This document shows, piece after piece, positions 1 to 9,474 of a stretch of 58,864 nucleotides of DNA. Below the pieces are notes generated by a model, which worked only from the letters and a program-made list of their open reading frames with translations, was not told the origin of the DNA and did no database searches. Positions within the stretch are counted from its first letter, which is position 1. The number at the start of each line of letters is the position of its first letter. Made by a program: the position numbers and the translations under genes. The DNA comes from Bryobacter sp. CoA8 C33 (GTDB taxonomy: Bacteria > Acidobacteriota > Terriglobia > Bryobacterales > Bryobacteraceae): positions 1 through 58,864 of the forward strand of contig JAINDK010000011.1 of the NCBI GenBank assembly GCA_019931185.1. The letters run 5' to 3'.

Positions 1-102
1 GAGGCGCTGGCGGAGGGCGAGGAATTGGGTTCGTTCGTGCGGTTGCTCGTCGAGGAGTTGAGCGGGGAGATCGGGAAGGGTGATGGGTTGGGCGTGAGCC
101 AT
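1..102 (-). CDS. Hypothetical protein, N-terminal fragment (cut by window edge)
   Basis: A minus-strand reading frame starts with ATG at 102-100 and stays open to the window edge, giving 34 codons beginning MAHAQPITLPDLPAQLL. A GGAG ribosome-binding site lies about 7 nt upstream of the ATG, which supports a real start. The visible part has no signal peptide or recognisable domain, and the family cannot be named. It follows the unknown exported protein at 253-1596 in the same orientation, so it could be the distal gene of that operon. Confidence 0.5.
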   Translation of the reverse strand, partial: MAHAQPITLPDLPAQLLDEQPHERTQFLALRQRL

Positions 103-252
103 GGTGTTGCTCCAGTGAAATTGGTTTTGGGTGGGGAGAGGGCTCCCACGGGGGAGAGCGTGGCATGAGGCGGAACGGGGAATGGTGGGGATGGGGGGGA
201 AGTGATTGAGGGGAGGGGAGAAAAAATTTTTTGATCTTGCGTTAACGGTGGT
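103..252. other. Intergenic spacer, no feature seen
   Basis: This 150 nt stretch separates two minus-strand genes. It is G-rich on the plus strand with an A/T run near 220-235. I see no open frame with coding character and no clear hairpin terminator. Confidence 0.4.
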
Positions 253-1596
253 TTAGGGGGTGACGAGGGAGGAGAATTGTTTCCAGTCAAGTTCGAGCCA
301 GATGGGGACGTGGCGGAAGCAGCCGTGGGCGGGGGAATCACCCTGACGGTAAGACCAGGAAGAGGAGGACTTGTAGACACCGGCCTCCACGGCGCCGCAG
401 CGATAGAACTCGGGGATGGTAAGGAGTTGGGGGGTAGTGCGGGGCAGTGAGGTATCGAAGTAGGAGAGGTTATTGACGACAATGAGGGTGCAGCCGGGGC
501 TGCCATAGGGGACGATGTCGCCGCGCATCTGGTAGCGGCCTTGGGAGGTGGGACCGGTTTGGGCGGGAAGCCAGCAGGCGGGCTGCTTGGCGGAACCGGG
601 ATCTAGGGAGGCGATGAGGGAGCGGGCGCGGTCGAGCGCATCCTTGGGATTCCAATACCAGAGGCCTTTGGGGTCACGGCCGGGGTTGGCTTCGGCGGCG
701 GCGACCTGGCGGTTGTAGGCGATCGAGTGGATAGTGGAGTTACGGCGTGTTTCGTAATTGGAGGGGCGGGATTGTTTGAGGGAGCCGTTGTTTTTCTCGA
801 AGTAGTCCCACTGTTCTTTTTCGTAAGCGGGGGACTGGACGTAGTCGTTTTTTTTACGGAGATCGGCGAGGCGGTCTTCGGCGGTCTTGGCGTCGGCTTC
901 CAATTTGGGGAGGCTGGCCTTGAGAACGCGCTCGATCTGGGCGGGAAGCCAAAGCGGACGGCCGGGGCGGGAGAGGACAAGGGTACCGGCGCCGTAGACC
1001 GGGAGACCTTGCCAGGTGGCGATCTGGCTGGGTTGGGGGAAGAATTCGAGGGGATCCATGTCAGAACCGCGGTCTTCGGAAGCGATGACTTCACTGTTGA
1101 GACGGCCGGGGAGAAGGTTGAACTCGTAGTAAATGGACTGGGTTTCGCCGGTGACGCTGGTGCGCCATTGACCGGTGCGGTCCTGAACGTCTTCGTGATA
1201 GAAGGGGAAATAGCCGACGGAGAAGCGATGAGGGAGGCGGGCGAGGGGGGTGCCGGGAGGGGCGAGGCGCTCGTTGCTGCCGAAGGGGGAACGGGAGGCG
1301 AGCATCCAAAAGCCTTGGCCATTGGCACCCGTTGGGGTGGAGGCGAGCAGAGCGGTGAGCCGATCGATGGTTTGGAGCATGGCTGCCCGCTCGGCCGAGG
1401 TGGGAGCGGGGGATTTGTAGTAGTTGCCAACGCCGCCGATGTTGTTTTTCCAAAAAACTTTGCGGAGGAAGGCGTAACGGATTTTCGGGTTGGCCGTGGC
1501 AACCAGGCCATCGGGATCACCGGGAGCGAAGGGAGGGAGAGTGGCCTGCTCGAAGCCGAAGGTAACGAGTGTTAGAAGAAGAACCGGAGCGGACAT
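253..1596 (-). CDS. Unknown exported protein, 447 aa
   Basis: Not recognised as a named family. The N-terminus (MSAPVLLLTLVTFGFEQA) looks like a Sec signal peptide, so the product is probably periplasmic or secreted. The body is rich in Trp, Tyr and Pro. A charged, probably helical stretch spans about residues 225-265, and four Cys residues lie in the last ~110 residues. The gene starts 15 nt downstream of the frr stop on the same strand, so it is probably transcribed with the translation operon, although nothing suggests a ribosomal role. The start codon has no strong ribosome-binding site. It could be a lineage-specific acidobacterial protein. Confidence 0.6.
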   Translation of the reverse strand: MSAPVLLLTLVTFGFEQATLPPFAPGDPDGLVATANPKIRYAFLRKVFWKNNIGGVGNYYKSPAPTSAERAAMLQTIDRLTALLASTPTGANGQGFWMLASRSPFGSNERLAPPGTPLARLPHRFSVGYFPFYHEDVQDRTGQWRTSVTGETQSIYYEFNLLPGRLNSEVIASEDRGSDMDPLEFFPQPSQIATWQGLPVYGAGTLVLSRPGRPLWLPAQIERVLKASLPKLEADAKTAEDRLADLRKKNDYVQSPAYEKEQWDYFEKNNGSLKQSRPSNYETRRNSTIHSIAYNRQVAAAEANPGRDPKGLWYWNPKDALDRARSLIASLDPGSAKQPACWLPAQTGPTSQGRYQMRGDIVPYGSPGCTLIVVNNLSYFDTSLPRTTPQLLTIPEFYRCGAVEAGVYKSSSSWSYRQGDSPAHGCFRHVPIWLELDWKQFSSLVTP

Positions 1597-1611
1597 GAGT
1601 CAACTGAAAGA

Positions 1612-2190
1612 TTAGCGGATCTCCATGATCTCTTTTTCTTTGGTCTTGGCGGCTTCGTCGAGCTTCTTCATGGTGGCGTCGGTGAGCTTTTGGATTTCGT
1701 CGAGGGAGCGTTTTTCGTCATCTTCGCTGATGAGCTTATCCTTCATGAGCTTCTTGACGTGATCGTTGGCGTCGCGGCGGACATTGCGGAGGGCGACGCG
1801 GTGGTCCTCGGCCATGCCGTGGAGCTTTTTAGCGAGTTCCTTACGGCGCTCTTCATTCAGGGCGGGGATGGGGATGCGGATGAGCTTGCCGTCGTTGGCG
1901 GGATTGAGGCCGAGTTCGGCGGCGCGGATGGCTTTTTCGATGGGGCCGATCAGAGAGCTGTCCCAAGGGGCGACGGTAATGAGACCGGCCTCGGGGACAC
2001 TAACGGTGCCGACCTGGTTGATTGGGGTAGGAGTGCCGTAATAGTCAACGCGCACATTTTCGAGCATGGAAGGGTTGGCGCGTCCGGTGCGGACGCTGGC
2101 CATGGAGTGAGAAAGGTCAGCCAGCACTTTGTCCATGCGGGTTTTGGCATTGGCTTCGACTTGTTTGGTGGTGGTGAATGTTTCGCTCAT
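1612..2190 (-). CDS. frr: Ribosome recycling factor
   Basis: A 192 aa protein of normal length for RRF, which with EF-G splits the post-termination ribosome. The family pattern is clear: an N-terminal helix with the [15 protein letters not shown] segment (about residues 29-43), the [10 protein letters not shown] loop, and a C-terminal charged helical bundle with the RR(D)ANDHVKKL segment. The ATG overlaps the pyrH stop in an ATGA tetranucleotide (2187-2190), implying translational coupling. It is the last widely conserved gene of the rplM-rpsI-rpsB-tsf-pyrH-frr run. Confidence 0.97.
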   Translation of the reverse strand: MSETFTTTKQVEANAKTRMDKVLADLSHSMASVRTGRANPSMLENVRVDYYGTPTPINQVGTVSVPEAGLITVAPWDSSLIGPIEKAIRAAELGLNPANDGKLIRIPIPALNEERRKELAKKLHGMAEDHRVALRNVRRDANDHVKKLMKDKLISEDDEKRSLDEIQKLTDATMKKLDEAAKTKEKEIMEIR

Positions 2191-2903
2191 TTGGGTTCGT
2201 GAATCAGGGTTCCGATCGGCTCACCAAGAGCCATACGCATTATATTGCCCCTAATATTAGAGTTGAACACAGAGATGGGGAGATTGTTATCGCGGCACAT
2301 GGCGACGGCGGAGGCGTCGAGGATGCGGAGACCGCGAGCGAGGACCTCGGTGTAGCTGATGGAGGAGTAGCGAATGGCGTCGGAGTGCTTCATCGGGTCT
2401 TTGTCATAAACACCGTCGACCTTGGTGGCTTTGGCGAGGACCTGGGCATGAATTTCGAGGGCGCGGAGGGCAGCGCCGGAATCAGTGGAAAAGAAGGGGT
2501 TGGAGGTGCCGGCGGCGAATAGGACAATGCGGCCTTTTTCGAAGTGGCGGATGGCGCGGCGGCGGATGTAAGGTTCAGCAACAGCGGTCATCTGGATGGC
2601 GGTCATCAGGCGAGTGGGAGAGCCGGCGCGCTCGAGGGCATCCTGGAGAGCGAGGCCATTGATGACCGTGGCGAGCATACCCATGTGGTCGGCAGCGACA
2701 CGGTCCATTGATTTGGCGGCGGCGTTGACACCGCGGAAGATATTTCCGCCCCCGACGACGAGTCCGATTTCGATGCCTTGTTTATGGACTTCGGAAATCT
2801 CCTCGGCGAAGGAGTTAACGCGGTCGTTATCAATACCAAAGCCCTGGGGGCCGGCCATGACTTCGCCCGAGAGCTTCAAGACGATGCGCCGGTAGCTGGG
2901 CAT
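2187..2903 (-). CDS. pyrH: UMP kinase
   Basis: A 238 aa bacterial uridylate kinase of the amino-acid-kinase fold. It phosphorylates UMP to UDP with ATP in de novo pyrimidine synthesis. The sequence shows the N-terminal RIVLKLSGE motif (residues 6-14), the GGGN(I)FRG nucleotide loop near residue 51, the D-x-MGMLAT segment near residue 72, and the [16 protein letters not shown] region. It lies 5 nt downstream of tsf and overlaps frr by 4 nt, the canonical bacterial order. The start is the ATG at 2903-2901. Confidence 0.97.
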   Translation of the reverse strand: MPSYRRIVLKLSGEVMAGPQGFGIDNDRVNSFAEEISEVHKQGIEIGLVVGGGNIFRGVNAAAKSMDRVAADHMGMLATVINGLALQDALERAGSPTRLMTAIQMTAVAEPYIRRRAIRHFEKGRIVLFAAGTSNPFFSTDSGAALRALEIHAQVLAKATKVDGVYDKDPMKHSDAIRYSSISYTEVLARGLRILDASAVAMCRDNNLPISVFNSNIRGNIMRMALGEPIGTLIHEPK

Positions 2904-2908
2904 GGCGA

Positions 2909-3808
2909 CTACTCCGCCGGGGCTTCTTCAGCGGATTGGGTTTCGCCGACTTTGAAGCGGACAAAGCTCTGGACGTCGATGGTGGCGCCGGCATCCTTGC
3001 CCTTCTGCTTGATGAGCTCGGTGACAGTGAGGGCATTGTCCTTGATGAAGGGCTGCTCGAGGAGGCAGACTTCTTCATAGAACTTGGCGAGGCGGCCTTC
3101 GACGATCTTGTCGAGGATTTTTTCGGGTTTGCCTTCATTGCGGGCGCGGTCGCGGGCGATCTCTGCTTCCTTGGCAAGGTGAGCGGGGTCGACCTGATCG
3201 CGGCGGACATACTTGGGGTCGGCAGCGGCGATCTGCATCGCGAGGTCGCGGCCGAGGGCGGTGAGTTCGGCGGAAGGGGGCGCGCTCGAGCTGAGAGCGA
3301 CAGCCACGGCGAGCTGACTGCCGGGGTGGGTGTAGCCGGCGATGACGCCGCCGGAGACGGAGATGCGCGCAAAGCGCTGCAGAAGGATGTTTTCGCCGAC
3401 CTTGGCGATCTTACCCTTGATGTAATCACCGAGGGTGAGGGTGGTGTCCTTCGAGAAAGGCTCGGCGAGGGCGGCCTCGACGGTGGAGGCCGGGGAGGAG
3501 GCGATGTGAGCCGCGAGGCCGGAGGCGAGACCCTGGAAGTCATCGGTGCGAGCGACGAAGTCGGATTCGCAGTTGACTTCGAGGACGACGGCCGAATTGC
3601 CGGAGGGAGCGATCTCGACAAGGATGAGGCCCTGTTTGGCCGAACGGGAGGCTTTCTTGGCGGCCGAGGCGGCGCCGCGCTTCCGCAGTACGACTTCGGC
3701 GTCGTCGAGATTGCCGTTGGCCTCGACGAGGGCATTGCGGCATTCCATCATGCCGGCGCCGGTGCGTTCCCGGAGCGCCTTGACGAGTTGTGCAGTTACT
3801 TCCGCCAT
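2909..3808 (-). CDS. tsf: Elongation factor Ts
   Basis: A 299 aa guanine-nucleotide exchange factor for EF-Tu. The N-terminal UBA-like helix pair carries the signature L(R)[14 protein letters not shown] (about residues 12-26). This is followed by the [11 protein letters not shown] linker, the conserved NCESDFVAR segment near residue 80, and two core repeat domains. The C-terminal EQPFIKD motif is present. It lies between rpsB (53 nt away) and pyrH (5 nt), as in most bacteria. Confidence 0.97.
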   Translation of the reverse strand: MAEVTAQLVKALRERTGAGMMECRNALVEANGNLDDAEVVLRKRGAASAAKKASRSAKQGLILVEIAPSGNSAVVLEVNCESDFVARTDDFQGLASGLAAHIASSPASTVEAALAEPFSKDTTLTLGDYIKGKIAKVGENILLQRFARISVSGGVIAGYTHPGSQLAVAVALSSSAPPSAELTALGRDLAMQIAAADPKYVRRDQVDPAHLAKEAEIARDRARNEGKPEKILDKIVEGRLAKFYEEVCLLEQPFIKDNALTVTELIKQKGKDAGATIDVQSFVRFKVGETQSAEEAPAE

Positions 3809-3861
3809 ATAGTTACACTGATCCTTTTCGCGTTCGAGTTACAGAAGTGTTAGCCGAGCGT

Positions 3862-4773
3862 TCAGTCCGCCTTGACGGCGGGAGCTTCGGAGGAGCCCTC
3901 TTCGGCTTCCGGGCCCTTCTTGGGCAGGGACATGGAAGGCAGGTCGAGGTCGTTGATGAGAGTTTCACTCATCAGCTCTTCGGAGTACTTGGGATCGACG
4001 TATTGAGCGTAGTTGCTCATGTCGATGGAGGAAGTGGATTCTTCCTCGGTGACGAGGTCTTGGGCGGCGGCCTGGAAGTCGTGCTCGGTGGCGAGGGCAC
4101 GGCCTTCGATGACAGCGTCGGCGATCTTGGAAGTGAAGAGCTTGATGGCGCGGAGGGCGTCGTCGTTGCCGGGGATGACGTAGTCGACTTCATCGGGGTC
4201 GCAGTTGGTGTCGACGACACCGACAACGGAGATGCCGAGGCGCTTGGCTTCCTTGACGGCGATCGACTCCTTGGAGGAATCGACGACAAAGATGATGTCG
4301 GGCAGACCAGGCATGTCTTTGATGCCGGCGAGGTTCTGCGAGAGGTGTTTGCGTTCGCGCTCGAGGCGGGCAATTTCCTTTTTCGAGCGGCTGCCCCAGG
4401 TGCCTTCCGTCGACATGGATTCGAGTTCGCGGAGGCGCTTGATGGAACCCTTGACGGTGGTGAAATTAGTGAGGAGGCCACCGAGCCAGCGGTTGTTGAT
4501 GTAATACATATTGCAGCGCGAGGCTTCTTCGGCGATGGCTTCCTGGGCTTGGCGCTTGGTGCCGACAAAGAGGACATTCTTGCCCTGAGCGGCCATTTCG
4601 CCGACAAAGCGCATGGCGTCCTTGAAGAGCTTGAGAGTCTTCTGAAGGTCGATGATGTAGATCCCGTTGCGTTCTCCGAAGATGTACTCTTTCATCTTGG
4701 GATTCCAGCGTTTGGTCTGGTGCCCGAAGTGAACGCCTGCTTCGAGCAGTTCTTTCATGGAAATCGAAGGCAT
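3862..4773 (-). CDS. rpsB: 30S ribosomal protein S2
   Basis: The protein is 303 aa. The core matches S2: the start motif [23 protein letters not shown], the [12 protein letters not shown] segment (about 93-104), and the [17 protein letters not shown] and [19 protein letters not shown] segments. It is about 60 residues longer than the E. coli protein because of an acidic, low-complexity C-terminal tail rich in Glu and Ser. Such tails are common in some phyla and have no clear function. It is encoded upstream of tsf on the same strand. Confidence 0.97.
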   Translation of the reverse strand: MPSISMKELLEAGVHFGHQTKRWNPKMKEYIFGERNGIYIIDLQKTLKLFKDAMRFVGEMAAQGKNVLFVGTKRQAQEAIAEEASRCNMYYINNRWLGGLLTNFTTVKGSIKRLRELESMSTEGTWGSRSKKEIARLERERKHLSQNLAGIKDMPGLPDIIFVVDSSKESIAVKEAKRLGISVVGVVDTNCDPDEVDYVIPGNDDALRAIKLFTSKIADAVIEGRALATEHDFQAAAQDLVTEEESTSSIDMSNYAQYVDPKYSEELMSETLINDLDLPSMSLPKKGPEAEEGSSEAPAVKAD

Positions 4774-4829
4774 GACAAATCCTTTGCTCTATAAAGTTCA
4801 AAAATGAATGGGGCAGAAGCTCGAAGCGA

Positions 4830-5225
<396 letters not shown>

Positions 5226-5249
5226 GAATAACCTTTCTAAAAATCCGAA

Positions 5250-5681
5250 TTAAACCGCCGCCGCCGGCTCGGGCTTTTGGGCCTGGTGCGGATGGCGGTC
5301 ATTGGCGTATACCTTCAATTTGGTGCCCATGTGCTTGCCGAGCTTGTTCTTGGGCAGCATGCCCTTGATGGCGAGCTCGATCATGCGCGCGGGTTTGGTT
5401 TCCTGCATGCGGCGGGCGCCTGTGGACTTGAGGCCACCGGGATAGCCGGTGTGATAGTAATAAACTTTTTGTTCGGTCTTATTACCGGTCAAGCGCACTT
5501 TGGCGGCGTTGATGACGATCACGTGATCGCCTTGATCCAGAAAAGGCGTGTAGGTCGGCTTGTGTTTGCCCATCAGGATGCGAGCGGCTTTGCTGGCCAG
5601 GCGGCCGAGAGTGGCGCCTTCCGCATCGATGATGTGCCAATTGCGACTGACGTCTTTTCCGGAGGGTACGTAGGTTTTCAT
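5250..5681 (-). CDS. rplM: 50S ribosomal protein L13
   Basis: A 143 aa L13. It has the N-terminal [16 protein letters not shown] segment, the IL(M)[15 protein letters not shown] motif, the [10 protein letters not shown] segment, and the terminal M(L)[16 protein letters not shown] block. It is the first gene of the minus-strand translation operon, and a sigma70-like promoter lies 40-70 nt upstream. Confidence 0.97.
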   Translation of the reverse strand: MKTYVPSGKDVSRNWHIIDAEGATLGRLASKAARILMGKHKPTYTPFLDQGDHVIVINAAKVRLTGNKTEQKVYYYHTGYPGGLKSTGARRMQETKPARMIELAIKGMLPKNKLGKHMGTKLKVYANDRHPHQAQKPEPAAAV

Positions 5682-5722
5682 ACGTTCGGGTCTACCTCTA
5701 AAGGAAAAAAGTCAACTTCACC

Positions 5723-5752
5723 AGTTTAGCGCGAGGCGTTCAGTCTTGTCAA
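5723..5752 (-). promoter_or_regulatory. Predicted sigma70-type promoter for rplM operon
   Basis: Read on the minus strand, a perfect -35 hexamer TTGACA (5752-5747) is followed by an 18 nt spacer and a -10-like TAAACT (5728-5723). It faces rplM, whose ATG is 42 nt further on. Position and orientation fit the main promoter of the ribosomal-protein operon. No transcript data are available. Confidence 0.6.
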
Positions 5753-5835
5753 AAACGTTGGGCTTCACACTTCTTAACCAGAAAAGAAGTAACCTTTGTG
5801 AGACAGGAAAAATCAGTATACATTGTGAGAAGAGA

Positions 5836-6987
5836 ATGAAATTATTGCGCGTTGGTTTGATCGTGGCTGTTGCTTCGGTAGTACTGGCAGGGCAGAGCGC
5901 GGTGTTGAGGCCGGCACAGCGGAACGAGCTTCCGCCAGAGATAGACGGCAACAGCGCGGTTTTTTGGGCGGGCGGGCAGATGTTTTTGTTTCACTCGACG
6001 GGGGAGCCGCACCTGTCGAGCGGGCCGGACCAGTTTCAGTTGGGGAATACGCGGAAGGTAGAGTTTAACAACCCGGCGCATGCGCCGGTATGGTTTGAGG
6101 CGGTATGGCGGGACGAGAATGGAACGTTATTGTTGTTTTACCACCATGAACCGGAGGCGAGGTGTGGGGAAGACCGGTTGACGCAGCCGAAGATTGGAAT
6201 GGCAGTGTCGCGGGACAACGGAGCGACGGTGGAGGACTTGGGGATTGTGCTTGAATCGGGCGAGGACGCAGACTGCGACGCGGAAAACGGGTTCTTCTCA
6301 GGGGGGCATGGGGACTTGAGCGTGGTGCTGGACCGGGAAAAGAAATACTTTTACATTTTTTTTACAAATTATGCGGGGCCACTGAGCAGCCAGGGGGTGG
6401 TTATGGCAAGACTGGATTTTGCCGAGCGGTATGCACCGGTGGGGCGGGTGAAGAAGCTCTACCTGGGGAAGTTTGAGGAAGCTGGACTAGGGGGGAGGTT
6501 GACGGCGATTTTCCCGGCGAAGGAAAGCTGGAGTGAGGACGATACAGACTCTTATTGGGGGCCGGCGGTGCATTACAACAAGGAACTGGACCGGTATGTG
6601 ATGTTCTTGAACCGGAGTTGTTGTGAGCCGGGCTGGCCGCAGGCAGGAATTGATGTGAGCTTCAGCGCGGATTTGGCGGACCCTTTTTCGTGGAAGAAGC
6701 CGCGGCGGTTGTTGAACGCGGGGGAATCGGCGAGGCAGCCGGCGTACTATCCGCAAGTGATTGGATTGGGGGAAGGAGAAACGGACCAGGTTGCAGGCAA
6801 GAGGGCGCGGTTTTATGTGAAGGGGATTTCCGACTGGGAGATTGAGTTTCGGGTGGAGGACGAGGAAGAGGAACCGGTAACGGACCCCTGTGCGAGTCCG
6901 GACATCCCGTGTTCAGGAGGGAACCCGGGTGGAGTGGAAACGGGCCGGATCGGGGGAAAAGATCCGGCCCGTAAGCACGAACGTTAG
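5836..6987 (+). CDS. Exported beta-propeller-like protein (GH43/GH32-clan-like)
   Basis: The start is taken at the ATG at 5836, because the signal peptide MKLLRVGLIVAVASVVLAGQ begins there and a purine-rich GAGAAGAGA lies just upstream. An earlier ATG at 5746 would put 30 polar residues before it. The mature protein has repeated blade-like blocks such as DNGATVEDLGIV, FSGGHGDLSVVLD, DSYWGPAVHYN and DPFSWKKPRRLL. These resemble five-bladed glycosidase propellers (GH43/GH32-type), where strands of 'sample is genuine, price is' type carry Asp/Glu. Specific catalytic residues cannot be assigned. The C-terminal ~45 residues are acidic, then Gly/Pro-rich. The stop overlaps that of the convergent htrA gene. 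Confidence 0.55.
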   Translation: MKLLRVGLIVAVASVVLAGQSAVLRPAQRNELPPEIDGNSAVFWAGGQMFLFHSTGEPHLSSGPDQFQLGNTRKVEFNNPAHAPVWFEAVWRDENGTLLLFYHHEPEARCGEDRLTQPKIGMAVSRDNGATVEDLGIVLESGEDADCDAENGFFSGGHGDLSVVLDREKKYFYIFFTNYAGPLSSQGVVMARLDFAERYAPVGRVKKLYLGKFEEAGLGGRLTAIFPAKESWSEDDTDSYWGPAVHYNKELDRYVMFLNRSCCEPGWPQAGIDVSFSADLADPFSWKKPRRLLNAGESARQPAYYPQVIGLGEGETDQVAGKRARFYVKGISDWEIEFRVEDEEEEPVTDPCASPDIPCSGGNPGGVETGRIGGKDPARKHER

Positions 6988-8579
6988 TCCTTGGGGAGGG
7001 TGCCGCTGATCCAGATGCCTTGCCACTGGCCGGCGGCGCCGCGGCGGAGACCGGGGACGGAGCGCATGACACGGAAGGCAACGGCATCGCCGGGCTTGAG
7101 GGTCTGCTGAACGCGCTTGACGTCATCGACGCTGGCGACGGGCTGGCGGTTGATGGAGACGATGACATCGCGTTCGGCGAGGCCGACTTCTTCGGCGAAG
7201 CTGCCGGGGACGACGCGGGTGACCTGGACACCGCCTTTGCCTTCCAGACCGATTTTCTCGGCTTCAGTCTCGGGGAGATTGGCGATCATGATGCCGAACT
7301 GGGCGGAGGACTGGCTGCCAGCGGTGAGATCATCCTGCTTGCGGCCAGCGCCGATGATGGGGTCTTCGGCGATGATTTGGGCGCGGTCAACGATGGCGAC
7401 ATCGAACTTCATTTTCTTTCCCTGGCGGTCGACTTCGACGACGGCTTTGGAGCCGATGGGCAGGTCGCTGACTTTGGCGATGAGATCGTCACCATTCTTG
7501 ACGTTCTGGCCGTTGATGCCGATGATGATGTCCTCGGGCTTGAGGCCTGCTTTCTCGCTGGGGCCGCCGGGCTGGAGGGCGGAAATGGGGACGCCGCCGT
7601 CGAGCTTGAAGGCCTTCATCATGGTGGGGTCGATGCTGCGATCGAACTGGACACCGATGCCGCCGCGGGTGACGCGGCCGTTGGCGATGAGCTGGTTGTA
7701 GACCTTGACGGCCATGTTCATGGGGAGGGCGAAGCCGATGCCCTCATAGCCGCCGGTGCGGGTGGCGATCATGGTGTTGACGCCGATGACCTCGCCGAGG
7801 CTATTGAGGAGGGGGCCGCCGCTGTTGCCGGGGTTGATGGCGGCATCGGTTTGGATAAAGCGCTGGAAGGCCTGGGCGCCGGGGAAGTCGCGGCCCTTGG
7901 CCGAGACGATGCCAGCGGTGACAGTGGCCTCGAGGCCAAAGGGAGAACCGATGGCGATGGCCCAATCGCCGACCTGGGTGCTATCGGAGTTGCCGATTTT
8001 GAGGGGGGTGAGATCCTTATCGGAGTTGATCTTGATGACAGCGAGGTCGGTTTCTTTGTCGAAGCCGATGACTTTGGCGCGGTATTCGGTGGAGTCGCCA
8101 TGGATCTTGACGGTGATTTTGTCGGCGCCCTCGACGACGTGCTGATTGGTGATGATGTAGCCTTTGCGGTCGACGATGAAGCCGCTGCCGGTGCCCATGC
8201 GCTTGGGTTGTGGGGCCATGCCGGGGCCGCCGCGGCCACCGAAGAAGCGCTGGAAGAGGTCCATCTGGTCTTCGTCTTCGTCAGCGGGGGGCTGCTGGGG
8301 GCGGACGCGCTTTTGGGCGGCAGGGGTTGATTTGCCTTCGTCGACGGTATTGATGTGAACGACAGAGTTTTCGGCGGCCTTGGCGAGGCGGGCAAACTCA
8401 TTCTGCATCTGACGGGGGCTGGGGACGATGAGGGGGGTGGCGTCGGGGGCAACCTGCTCCTTGCCGGCCTGGACGCCGGTGGTCAACAGGGTGCCGATGA
8501 AGATACCGACGCTCAGAGTGAGAAGCAGCATGCTGAAGCCGAGAAAACGTTGCTGGCGCATTCTGTTCAGGAAATTCAT
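6984..8579 (-). CDS. DegP/HtrA-family periplasmic serine protease with two PDZ domains
   Basis: The 531 aa protein starts with a membrane anchor or signal segment (about residues 12-35). The trypsin-like domain carries the catalytic triad: His147 in TNQHVVEGAD, Asp178 in ETDLAVIKI and Ser253 in NPGNSGGPLL. Two PDZ domains follow (about 300-390 and 420-520), the first beginning near GGIGVQFDRS. An acidic and Gly-rich loop near 95-122 fits the flexible LA-loop region. The family degrades or refolds damaged envelope proteins. It lies upstream of an EamA transporter on the same strand, 28 nt away. The exact subclass (DegP, DegQ, DegS or MucD) is not resolved, although two PDZ domains argue against DegS. 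Confidence 0.93.
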   Translation of the reverse strand: MNFLNRMRQQRFLGFSMLLLTLSVGIFIGTLLTTGVQAGKEQVAPDATPLIVPSPRQMQNEFARLAKAAENSVVHINTVDEGKSTPAAQKRVRPQQPPADEDEDQMDLFQRFFGGRGGPGMAPQPKRMGTGSGFIVDRKGYIITNQHVVEGADKITVKIHGDSTEYRAKVIGFDKETDLAVIKINSDKDLTPLKIGNSDSTQVGDWAIAIGSPFGLEATVTAGIVSAKGRDFPGAQAFQRFIQTDAAINPGNSGGPLLNSLGEVIGVNTMIATRTGGYEGIGFALPMNMAVKVYNQLIANGRVTRGGIGVQFDRSIDPTMMKAFKLDGGVPISALQPGGPSEKAGLKPEDIIIGINGQNVKNGDDLIAKVSDLPIGSKAVVEVDRQGKKMKFDVAIVDRAQIIAEDPIIGAGRKQDDLTAGSQSSAQFGIMIANLPETEAEKIGLEGKGGVQVTRVVPGSFAEEVGLAERDVIVSINRQPVASVDDVKRVQQTLKPGDAVAFRVMRSVPGLRRGAAGQWQGIWISGTLPKD

Positions 8580-8607
8580 AAATGTTTTTATTTTGCCTCC
8601 AAGAGTT

Positions 8608-9474
8608 CTAATTACTACTATGCTTCGCCGGGGCGCCTGGTTTCAATTCCGCGAGGAGAACCGCGAGGAGAACGAGAGCGGCGCCGAACCAGCCGCGGGG
8701 GGGTAGGCGCTCGTTGAGCCAGAGGTAGCTGGCGGCGCAGGCGAAGACGGGTTCGAGGGCGAAGATGAGGGCAGCGCGGTTGGCTGAGGTGTATTTCTGG
8801 CCAAAAGCCTGCAGGAGATAGGCGATGACGGTAGCGCCGAGGACGGTGATGGCCATGGCAACTTGCAGGCGCGTGGTCCAGCGGACAGTGGTGTGTTCGA
8901 AGCCGATGGCGAGGGCGGAAACCGCGGCAGTCATGAAGACCTGAAACCAAGCCATCCAGACGGCGTCGCCCTCGGCGGCGAAGCGTTTGACAAAGACGAT
9001 CTGGAAGGAAAACATGAGGGCGGCGGCGACGGTCAAGATGTCGCCACGATTCATGCGGAGCGTCGAGGGATCGAAGCTGAGCAGGGCGAGGCCCAGGGTA
9101 GCCAGAACGACAGCGATGCCTTCTCTCCATCCGGTTCTGGCTTGATAGACGAGGGCGGCGACAAAAGGTACCAGGGGGATGTAAAGAGAGGTGAGGAAGC
9201 CGACATTGGAGGCGGAAGTATCGCGGAGGCCGTAGGTTTGCAGGATCATGCCGACGCCGACGAAGGCGCCGGTGAGGATGCCGCCGAGGACCATGCGGCG
9301 GCTGGGGCGGGAGCGGACGAAGGCGAGCAGCAGGAGGGCAGAGAGGGAGAAGCGGATGAGGAGATAGAGAACGGGGGTGATGTCGGAGAGAGCGTCCTTG
9401 ATGATGACGAAAGTGCTGCCCCAGAGGATGGCGGCGAGGACGAGGGCGAGTTCAGCGCGGGAACGGAGGCTCAT
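8608..9474 (-). CDS. EamA/DMT-superfamily permease
   Basis: A 288 aa integral membrane protein from the ATG at 9474, whose ATGA overlaps the stop of the upstream M20 peptidase. The open frame extends further upstream, but only into Arg/Pro-rich out-of-frame translation. Ten hydrophobic segments are visible, beginning LALVLAAILWGSTFVIIKDAL, with the family WGSTF motif. The second half (about 145-280) repeats the fold and includes the LEPVFACAASYLWLNERL segment typical of EamA domains. These proteins export amino acids, nucleotides or other metabolites; the substrate here is unknown. Coupling to a peptidase gene hints at amino-acid or peptide products, but that is inference. Confidence 0.85.
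   Translation of the reverse strand: MSLRSRAELALVLAAILWGSTFVIIKDALSDITPVLYLLIRFSLSALLLLAFVRSRPSRRMVLGGILTGAFVGVGMILQTYGLRDTSASNVGFLTSLYIPLVPFVAALVYQARTGWREGIAVVLATLGLALLSFDPSTLRMNRGDILTVAAALMFSFQIVFVKRFAAEGDAVWMAWFQVFMTAAVSALAIGFEHTTVRWTTRLQVAMAITVLGATVIAYLLQAFGQKYTSANRAALIFALEPVFACAASYLWLNERLPPRGWFGAALVLLAVLLAELKPGAPAKHSSN

Noticed and set aside
603-1520. Long minus-strand Pro/Ser/Ala-rich frame overlapping the unknown exported protein
   Set aside because: Composition is typical of an out-of-frame translation of GC-rich DNA, and the 447 aa frame has a signal peptide and better codon character.
5277-5729. 150 aa plus-strand frame over rplM
   Set aside because: Antisense of a certain ribosomal protein gene.
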